Assembly: GCA_019114005.1 (NCBI GenBank)
Contig: DXGH01000071.1
Coordinates: 60,000-123,999, forward strand
Source: Candidatus Acetatifactor stercoripullorum
GTDB lineage: Bacteria; Bacillota; Clostridia; Lachnospirales; Lachnospiraceae
Direction: 5' to 3'
DNA: 64,000 bases
Part shown: positions 1 to 6,949 of the stretch, in pieces
How positions within the stretch are numbered: the stretch's first letter is position 1
How the letters are laid out: the number at the start of each line of letters is the position of its first letter
The notes under the pieces: generated by a model
Database searches by the model: none
The model's input: only the letters and a program-made list of their open reading frames with translations
Told to the model about the DNA's origin: nothing
Program-made: the position numbers and the translations under genes

Positions 1-362
1 ATTGACAGGCCAACCACGCCCAGAATCGTGATAACAAGAGCAATGACAATACCAACGATGGAGCAGATCAAGCCAGCCTTGGCCAAGCCTGTTTTGCCCT
101 GCTTATTGGCAAAAATTGCGCAGACAATTCCGGCAATACCAGGAATGATACCGATATATGCGCTGCAGCAGCCCAGTACAATTGCCAGAATACCCATAAC
201 AAGGCTGACAATTGCAAGTACATTTGTCTGCTTAGGCGCCTGCTGAGGTGATGTAGGAGGAACCTGATACTGATTGAAAGAAGTATTGTCCTGATAGTTA
301 TTTACAGGTGTACCCTGTCCGTTTTCTGTGTTCTGTCCGTTTTGAAAATTTTGTCCGTCCAT
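1..362 (-). CDS. DUF4190-like small membrane protein, N-terminal part (3' end runs off the window start)
   Basis: Minus frame from ATG at 362 reads MDGQNFQNGQNTENGQGTPVNNYQDNTSFNQYQVPPTSPQQAPKQTNVLAIVSLVMGILAIVLGCCSAYIGIIPGIAGIVCAIFANKQGKTGLAKAGLICSIVGIVIAL; Q/N-rich head then two hydrophobic helices typical of DUF4190. Confidence 0.7.
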   Translation of the reverse strand, partial: MDGQNFQNGQNTENGQGTPVNNYQDNTSFNQYQVPPTSPQQAPKQTNVLAIVSLVMGILAIVLGCCSAYIGIIPGIAGIVCAIFANKQGKTGLAKAGLICSIVGIVIALVITILGVVGLS

Positions 363-395
363 CTTCTTCTCCTTTAATAAATTTAATAAGATTCA

Positions 396-833
396 TTATT
401 CACTTAGCAGATTCCCCTGGGCGTCGGTATTGATCTTACCGGTAAGAATCATAATACCTTCGATCAGGCCCCAAATCCATATGCCCAGTACGAGGAATAT
501 GCCGATCACAATACAGCTTAATACACATCCCACCAGAGTGAGCACAAGCTGGGTCACAGCCTTCGCAGTATAGCCAAGATAGAAATTATGTACCCCGAAG
601 CATCCTAAGAAAATGCCAAGCAGGCCAGCCGCCATCTTTGACTTGCTGCCGGAAGCCGCTGCAGTATTTGCAACCCTCACACCGCAGTTTAAGCAGACTT
701 CTGCATTGGGTGCAACCGGCTTTCCGCAGTTTTGACAATAGTTTGATCCATGTCCCTTTGCCACGCCGCACTTTACACACATTACAGCTTCATCGGTCAT
801 ATAAGGCTCTCCACAGTTCTTGCAAAAATACAC
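396..833 (-). CDS. TM2 domain protein with two N-terminal zinc ribbons
   Basis: CKNCGEPYMTDEAVMCVKCG and CQNCGKPVAPNAEVCLNCG followed by GLLGIFLGCFGVHNFYLGYTAKAVTQLVLTL (TM2 signature). Confidence 0.85.
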   Translation of the reverse strand: MYFCKNCGEPYMTDEAVMCVKCGVAKGHGSNYCQNCGKPVAPNAEVCLNCGVRVANTAAASGSKSKMAAGLLGIFLGCFGVHNFYLGYTAKAVTQLVLTLVGCVLSCIVIGIFLVLGIWIWGLIEGIMILTGKINTDAQGNLLSE

Positions 834-1009
834 TTGTTTACTCCTCCCTCCTTTAGTATTGTCAATGAGTAACTATGCAATGAACACTCATCATAGAACA
901 TTATACAGCATAATCCTTTACTTTACTAGTAGAAAACGCATAATTATTATGAAAATCTTAAGTAATTTTGAATTTTACCGCAAGAAAACGCACCGGCTGT
1001 TTTTTTCAT

Positions 1010-1046
1010 GATAAAAAAGGGCCGCAGTCTCTTAAACTGCGGCGCC
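1010..1046 (-). terminator. Rho-independent terminator of the GGGtGRT operon
   Basis: GCCGCAGT (1021-1028) / ACTGCGGC (1036-1043) perfect stem, followed on the minus strand by CCCTTTTTTATC. Confidence 0.85.
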
Positions 1047-1083
1047 TTTCAGGCTCTGTAGCTTATAAATCGAAAAGCATGTC

Positions 1084-2094
1084 TTAGAATTTTCCAGCCT
1101 GTGCAGCCTCCTCGATGGAAACTGCTACAGCTACCGTCATGCCAACCATAGGATTGTTTCCGGCGCCGATCAGTCCCATCATCTCAACATGGGCAGGCAC
1201 AGAAGAGGAACCTGCGAACTGTGCATCAGAGTGCATACGTCCCATAGTATCTGTCATACCGTAGGAAGCAGGACCTGCAGCCATATTGTCAGGATGCAGG
1301 GTACGTCCTGTGCCGCCGCCGGATGCAACGGAGAAATACTTCTTTCCCTGTTCGATACATTCCTTCTTGTAGGTTCCTGCAACGGGATGCTGGAATCTGG
1401 TGGGATTGGTAGAGTTTCCGGTAATGGAAACATCAACTCCCTCCTTGTGCATAATAGCAACGCCCTCGCAAACATCGTTTGCACCGTAGCAGTTTACCTT
1501 TGCGCGCAGTCCGTCGGAGTAAGACTTGCGGAACAATTCCTTTACAGTGTTTGTATAAGGATCATACTCTGTCTCCACAAAGGTAAAGCCGTTGATGCGG
1601 GAAATAATCTGTGCAGCGTCTTTTCCAAGACCGTTCAGAATCACACGCAGCGGTTTCTTGCGGACCTTGTTTGCCTTCTCTGCAATACCGATAGCTCCCT
1701 CTGCAGCCGCGAAGGACTCATGACCTGCTAAGAAGCAGAAGCATTCGGTCTCCTCCTCCAGCAGCATCTTTCCAAGATTGCCGTGTCCAAGGCCCACCTT
1801 ACGGGTGTCTGCCACGGAGCCGGGGATACAGAAAGCCTGCAGGCCCTCGCCGATTGCAGCGGCTGCATCCGCCGCTCTTCTGCAGTCCTTTTTGATTGCA
1901 ATGGCAGCGCCTGTTATGTAAGCCCAGCAGGCATTTTCAAAACAGATAGGCTGAATGCCTTTAATCTGATTGTAAACGTCAAGACCGGCATCCTTGGTGA
2001 TCTTTTCAGCCTCTTCCAGAGAAGCGATGCCATAGCTGTTTAACACGGAATTGATTTTGTCAATTCTTCTTTCATATGATTCAAATAATGCCAT
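1084..2094 (-). CDS. GGGtGRT protein (conserved, function unknown)
   Basis: 336 aa; contains the eponymous SGGGTGRTLHPDNMAAGPASYGMTDTMGRMHSDAQFAGSSSVPAHVEMMGLIGAGNNPMVG. Confidence 0.85.
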   Translation of the reverse strand: MALFESYERRIDKINSVLNSYGIASLEEAEKITKDAGLDVYNQIKGIQPICFENACWAYITGAAIAIKKDCRRAADAAAAIGEGLQAFCIPGSVADTRKVGLGHGNLGKMLLEEETECFCFLAGHESFAAAEGAIGIAEKANKVRKKPLRVILNGLGKDAAQIISRINGFTFVETEYDPYTNTVKELFRKSYSDGLRAKVNCYGANDVCEGVAIMHKEGVDVSITGNSTNPTRFQHPVAGTYKKECIEQGKKYFSVASGGGTGRTLHPDNMAAGPASYGMTDTMGRMHSDAQFAGSSSVPAHVEMMGLIGAGNNPMVGMTVAVAVSIEEAAQAGKF

Positions 2095-2130
2095 CTTACT
2101 TGTCCTCCTAATGAAGTTTCACTTCTACAC

Positions 2131-2823
2131 TTACTCTTTTCTGGGATCGATAATCTTTACTGCATCGGCTACGCGGCCATACTGTCCCTTTGCCTTTTCC
2201 CATGCAGTGTTGGGGTCGTCGCCCTTCTTGATGAAATCAGTCATCTTTCCAAGACTTACGAACTGATAACCGATAATCTGATCCTCTGCGTCAAGAGCGA
2301 TACCTGTTACATAGCCTTCCGCCATTTCCAGGTAACGAGGACCCTTTTTCAGTGTGCCATACATGGTGCCTACCTGGCTTCTTAAGCCCTTGCCCAAATC
2401 CTCCAGGCCGGCGCCAACAGGAAGTCCATCCTCTGAAAATGCGCTCTGAGAACGTCCATAAACGATCTGCAGGAACAGCTCTCTCATGGCGGTGTTGATC
2501 GCATCACATACCAGGTCTGTATTCAGAGCCTCCATAACGGTTCTGCCAGGCAGGATTTCAGCAGCCATTGCTGCGGAGTGGGTCATACCGGAGCAGCCGA
2601 TGGTCTCTACCAGAGCCTCCTGAATAATACCCTCCTTAACATTCAGGGTCAGCTTGCAGGCGCCCTGCTGAGGCGCACACCAGCCCACACCATGAGTCAG
2701 ACCGGAAATATCCTTAACTTCTTTTGCTTTTACCCATTTCGCCTCTTCCGGAATGGGAGCACAGCCGTGAGCAACACCCTGCGCTACTGGACACATTTCT
2801 TCAACTTCCTTTGAATAAATCAT
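2131..2823 (-). CDS. NifU-like iron-sulfur cluster assembly scaffold protein (GGGtGRT partner)
   Basis: 230 aa; ETIGCSGMTHSAAMAAEILPGRTVMEAL resembles the NifU/IscU fold; co-directional, upstream of the GGGtGRT gene; RBS AAAGGAG before ATG. Confidence 0.8.
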   Translation of the reverse strand: MIYSKEVEEMCPVAQGVAHGCAPIPEEAKWVKAKEVKDISGLTHGVGWCAPQQGACKLTLNVKEGIIQEALVETIGCSGMTHSAAMAAEILPGRTVMEALNTDLVCDAINTAMRELFLQIVYGRSQSAFSEDGLPVGAGLEDLGKGLRSQVGTMYGTLKKGPRYLEMAEGYVTGIALDAEDQIIGYQFVSLGKMTDFIKKGDDPNTAWEKAKGQYGRVADAVKIIDPRKE

Positions 2824-2948
2824 GTGAAATCTCCTTTCAAATCTGCATCTTACAATATTATTGATAAAATAATATCATAATCCTCGTGTTCATTTTCTCA
2901 TATTTACACTGAAAAATCCAGAGCATTTTATGATTTTTTACATTTTTT

Positions 2949-3114
2949 GTAACAGCTTAGCCATAAGTTGCATGACAAGCAAATCATGCTTGCATGAAGT
3001 TGCTTGTTGCACAGCTTATGAGCGGAGCGCCCGATAATGAGCAAAGTTAGCTGCGAAGCAGCGAAAAAGCACCATGGGTGCGGCTTTGCGAATGGGCGCC
3101 TGCTAAGCTGTTAC
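2949..3114. repeat. Complex multi-stem palindromic intergenic element
   Basis: Outer stem GTAACAGCTTAG (2949-2960)/CTAAGCTGTTAC (3103-3114) enclosing several nested exact stems (see findings). Confidence 0.7.
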
Positions 3115-3123
3115 TTTTACTTT

Positions 3124-3957
3124 CTACGCCAGCATCATCCGGTCATTTGCAAATTCTCCGCCGCTGACCTCCTCAAACTTCGCCAGCAGGTCCGCCACCT
3201 GGAGCGATTTCTTCTCTTCCCCGGACACATCATATATAATTTTTCCCTCGTGCATCATCACAAGGCGGTTTCCCAGGCGGATGGCATCCTTCATATTATG
3301 GGTCACCATCAGAGCCGTCAGATGATTTTCGCCAATTATTTTTTCGGTGATTTCCAGCACAATCCTTGCGGTTTTAGGGTCCAGCGCCGCCGTATGCTCA
3401 TCCAGCATAAGAAGCCTCGGCTGCTGCAGCGTAGCCATCAAAAGGGTAAGGGCCTGTCTCTGCCCGCCGGACAACAGCCCAACCTTCGAGGTCATACGCT
3501 CCTCAAGGCCCAGCCCCAGGCTTTTCAGCTTTTCATAATAAAATTCTTTCTCACTTTTTGTAATTCCCCATTTAAGTCCTCTGGCCCGGCCCCTGCGGTA
3601 GGCTAAAGCAAGATTCTCCTGAATCTCCATGCCTGCAGCCGTGCCCTTCATAGGGTCCTGAAATACTCTGCCCAGGTACTTTGCCCTGGCATGCTCCGGC
3701 ATGCGTGAAAGGTTCACCTGGACCTTATTTTCCTCTCCATCCTTTGTAAAAAGCATGTCTTCTATAATGATTTTACCGGCATCGATAGGATAGACCCCCG
3801 CAATCATGTTAAGCACGGTAGATTTGCCTGCTCCGTTTCCACCGATCACCGTAACAAAATCGCCGTCATTTAAGGTGAGGTTAATGCCGTCTAAGGCGCG
3901 TTTTTCATTGATCGTGCCCTTGTTAAAGGTTTTATAAACATTGCTGAGCTCTAACAT
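3124..3957 (-). CDS. ABC transporter ATP-binding protein (TrpX-type system)
   Basis: Walker A GGNGAGKST, signature LSGGQRQ, Walker B LLMLDEH; stop/start TAATG overlap with permease. Confidence 0.9.
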   Translation of the reverse strand: MLELSNVYKTFNKGTINEKRALDGINLTLNDGDFVTVIGGNGAGKSTVLNMIAGVYPIDAGKIIIEDMLFTKDGEENKVQVNLSRMPEHARAKYLGRVFQDPMKGTAAGMEIQENLALAYRRGRARGLKWGITKSEKEFYYEKLKSLGLGLEERMTSKVGLLSGGQRQALTLLMATLQQPRLLMLDEHTAALDPKTARIVLEITEKIIGENHLTALMVTHNMKDAIRLGNRLVMMHEGKIIYDVSGEEKKSLQVADLLAKFEEVSGGEFANDRMMLA

Positions 3958-4874
3958 TACAGATTACCTCCATCTTCCGAGTAAGCCTTATGTACGCGCC
4001 ATTTGGACGCCGCAACAGGAATGCACAGGGCAAGCGCCACAAAAATAGCGGAAAACAGCTTCATGTCGTTTGCATCCAGACCAATGCGCAGCACCAGCGC
4101 ACGAATTACAAAGTAAACAACGCTTCCCAGTACTGCAGAAATCAGCTTGGCCCAAAAGCTTATTGCCTTTCTCATAAGCACATCTCCAATGACGATTGCC
4201 GCAAGTCCAATCACGATGGCTCCGGTTCCCATTCCGATATCGGCGTATTTCTGCTGCTGGGCCACCAGGGCGCCGGATAAGCCCACCAGCCCGTTGCTCA
4301 GTGCAAGCGCAATGATCTTGGTAATTTTTGTGTTGCAGCCCAGGGCGCGGATCATGTCCTCATTGTTGCCGGTAGCGCGCATGGCGCAGCCAAGCTCTGT
4401 TCCAAAAAACCAATACAGCAGAAGAATCAAAACCACTGCTACGGCCAGTCCCACAATCAAAGCTGCCCAGCCGTTGGAGAGTCCCGTAAGATCGCTGAAC
4501 TGGGAAATCATGGTATCCACCTTCAAAAAAGGAGTGTTGCTTTTTCCCATAACACGCAGATTGATAGACCAAAGTCCCAGCTGCGTCAAAATACCTGCAA
4601 GAATTGCAGGAATATCAAAAGCCGTATGCAGCATGCCCGTCACCAGTCCCGCAAGCGCTCCGGCAAGCAGCGCAAGCAGGGAAGCCACAAAGGGGCTGTA
4701 ACCCTTTTCCACCACAAAGAGGGCGCAGACACAGCCTCCCAGGGCAAAACTCCCGTCCACTGTCAGGTCTGCAATATCCAAAATCTTATAGGTGATATAG
4801 ACCCCAAGAACCATAACCCCCCACAAAATACCCTGGGATACCGCTCCCTGCATTTGAATCAAAAATGCACTCAT
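3957..4874 (-). CDS. ABC transporter permease (branched-chain/TrpY-like)
   Basis: Hydrophobic permease with DLTVDGSFALGG; ORF open to 4925 but ATG at 4874 (MSAFLIQMQGAVSQG) is the more likely start. Confidence 0.85.
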   Translation of the reverse strand: MSAFLIQMQGAVSQGILWGVMVLGVYITYKILDIADLTVDGSFALGGCVCALFVVEKGYSPFVASLLALLAGALAGLVTGMLHTAFDIPAILAGILTQLGLWSINLRVMGKSNTPFLKVDTMISQFSDLTGLSNGWAALIVGLAVAVVLILLLYWFFGTELGCAMRATGNNEDMIRALGCNTKITKIIALALSNGLVGLSGALVAQQQKYADIGMGTGAIVIGLAAIVIGDVLMRKAISFWAKLISAVLGSVVYFVIRALVLRIGLDANDMKLFSAIFVALALCIPVAASKWRVHKAYSEDGGNL

Positions 4875-4886
4875 AATCAACCATAC

Positions 4887-4918
4887 CTTTCCTGCTGAAA
4901 CGCTTTCCTGCTGAAACG
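4887..4918. repeat. Perfect 2 x 16-bp tandem duplication in the permease 5' region
   Basis: CTTTCCTGCTGAAACG at 4887-4902 and again at 4903-4918. Confidence 0.95.
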
Positions 4919-5011
4919 CGTCCACGCATTAATGTCTCAAAGATAATAATAAAGAATTTATATCATAAACGCAAGCTATTTTTCATATTATGACGGCAAT
5001 TTGTGACATCA

Positions 5012-5057
5012 AAAAGGGGAAGGACAGAAAAGAATCTCCTTCTGCCCTTCCCCTCTT
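5012..5057 (-). terminator. Intra-operon hairpin/terminator between substrate-binding protein and permease genes
   Basis: Minus strand GGGGAAGGGCAGAAG...CTTTTCTGTCCTTCCCCTTTTTGATG. Confidence 0.75.
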
Positions 5058-5093
5058 CATTTTATGGTACGCTTCAGACTGTATTTATTTCTT

Positions 5094-6134
5094 TTATTCA
5101 TCCAGCACGGACAAATCTACTCCAAGAGCCGCAGCCGTCTCTTCATTTACGGTAAGCTCACACTTGGAGGCGTCAAGATAGCCGATAGGCATTTCTGCAG
5201 GAGAAGCTTCTCCTTTCAAAATGGAAACTGCCATTTCTCCTGCAAGGTAGCCCAGCTGGTAATAATCGATACCATAGGTTGCAAGGCCGCCAGCCTCCAC
5301 CATGCCTGCCTCGCCGCAGATAATGGGAAGTCCGTTGTCGGTGGCAACCATAGATACGGTAGCCATACCTGCCGCTATGGTATTATCGGTAGGCGCATAA
5401 ATTACGTCCACCTTTCCTACCATAGATTCCACTACGGTCTGAATTTCGTTAGAGCTTGAAACGGTGAAGGTCTCACTGGAAAGTCCCTTTTCCTCGCAGG
5501 CTGCAATAGCCATCTCAGCCTGAATCTGAGAATTTGCCTCTGCAGAGCAGTACAAAATGCCTACTCTCTGCGCATCGGGGAAAATTCTGGTGAGCAGATC
5601 GATCTGCTCTGTCACAGGGGTCAGATCGGAGGTTCCAGTCACATTGGTTCCGGGAGCCTCATTGTCATTCACCAATCCCGCCTCGGCATAATCCGTGATG
5701 GCAGTGCCTACAATGGGAATCTCCGAAGTAGCTCCGGCTACCGCCTGTGCCGCAGGGGTGGCAATGGCGAGAATCAGATCATTCTCCTCGCTTACCAGCT
5801 TTGTGGCAATGGTCTGGCATGCGGACTGGTCATTCTGGGCGTTCTGCTGATCTACCTTGTAGATGATGCCGGAAGCGTCCAGAGCCGCAATAAAGCCTTC
5901 GTTGGAAGCATCCAGAGCCGCATGCTCTGTCAGCTGGAGCACACCTACCTTATAGGTCTGTCCGTCTGCTGTCTGCTCTGCAAAAGAAGCGCTCTCCTCT
6001 CCCGTCTGGGTCTGGACAGACGCTTCTGTCTGTTCCTGTGTTGCGCCGCTTTGGGCCGTTTCGCTGCTGGAGCAGGCTGTGAGCATAGACGCAGCCATCA
6101 CCGCAGCCAGAAAAATAGACACTTTTTTTCTCAT
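5094..6134 (-). CDS. ABC transporter substrate-binding lipoprotein (TrpX/ABC_sub_bind family)
   Basis: Lipobox MLTACSS; KVGVLQLTEHAALDASNEGF...GTSDLTPVTEQIDLLTRIFPDAQRVGILYCSAEANS. Confidence 0.9.
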   Translation of the reverse strand: MRKKVSIFLAAVMAASMLTACSSSETAQSGATQEQTEASVQTQTGEESASFAEQTADGQTYKVGVLQLTEHAALDASNEGFIAALDASGIIYKVDQQNAQNDQSACQTIATKLVSEENDLILAIATPAAQAVAGATSEIPIVGTAITDYAEAGLVNDNEAPGTNVTGTSDLTPVTEQIDLLTRIFPDAQRVGILYCSAEANSQIQAEMAIAACEEKGLSSETFTVSSSNEIQTVVESMVGKVDVIYAPTDNTIAAGMATVSMVATDNGLPIICGEAGMVEAGGLATYGIDYYQLGYLAGEMAVSILKGEASPAEMPIGYLDASKCELTVNEETAAALGVDLSVLDE

Positions 6135-6181
6135 AATAAATTCTCCCTTGTATTTATTACTTTAACGCACAAACGTATTAA

Positions 6182-6239
6182 TGCGTTAGTGCAATCTAGC
6201 ACTAGAAAAAATATACAACAAGGGAGAAAATAAGTCAAT
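6182..6239 (-). promoter_or_regulatory. Sigma-A-like promoter with operator-like dyad upstream of the TrpX-like gene
   Basis: Minus strand TTGACT-17 nt-TATATT, then TAGTGC-TAGATT-GCACTA dyad near the predicted +1. Confidence 0.65.
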
Positions 6240-6241
6240 GG

Positions 6242-6910
6242 TTATTTCCTTTTTGCAACAATTTCCTTTTGAGATTTAAAGATGCTGTCAGCCGGAACCA
6301 CACCTCTTACCATGGAGGTGGGGTAGATATTGGAATTTCTTCCCACCACTGTTCCGGGGTTAAGCACGCTGTTGCAGCCTACCTCCACGCAGTCTCCCAG
6401 CATAGCTCCCATTTTCTTTAAGCCGGTTTCCAGAAAGTCCTCCTTTCCCTTTACCGATACAAGGGTCTTGTCGCTTTTTACATTGGAGGTGATGGAGCCT
6501 GCCCCCATATGCGCCTTAAAGCCAAGAATGCTGTCCCCTACATAATTGTAGTGGGGAACCTGCACCTTATTAAAGAGAACCACATTTTTCAGCTCTGTGG
6601 AATTCCCTACCACAGCTCCCTTTCCCACAATGGCGTTTCCCCGAATGTAGGCACAGTGTCTGATCTCAGCCTCCTCATCGATGATCAGCGGACCATTTAA
6701 GCAGGCCGTAGGGGCCACGCGGGCGCTTTTTGCCACCCAGATGTCTTCCCCTCTTTTTTCGTAAAATTCCTCCGGAAGTCTCTTCCCCAGCTCAATGATA
6801 AAATCATGAATCTTTGGCAGAACCTCCCAGGGATATTCCGCTCCCGCAAAAAGCTCTGCCGCAATGGTCTCCTTTAGGTCAAACAGATCATAAATTGTAA
6901 TATTCTCCAT
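6242..6910 (-). CDS. Left-handed beta-helix nucleotidyltransferase/acyltransferase-like protein
   Basis: Hexapeptide-like repeats: ACLNGPLIIDEEAEIRHCAYIRGNAIVGKGAVVGNSTELKNVVLFNKVQVPHYNYVGDSILG. Confidence 0.75.
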   Translation of the reverse strand: MENITIYDLFDLKETIAAELFAGAEYPWEVLPKIHDFIIELGKRLPEEFYEKRGEDIWVAKSARVAPTACLNGPLIIDEEAEIRHCAYIRGNAIVGKGAVVGNSTELKNVVLFNKVQVPHYNYVGDSILGFKAHMGAGSITSNVKSDKTLVSVKGKEDFLETGLKKMGAMLGDCVEVGCNSVLNPGTVVGRNSNIYPTSMVRGVVPADSIFKSQKEIVAKRK

Positions 6911-6949
6911 ATTCTCATTCCTTTCCGCAGACTCATGCTGCCCTATATT

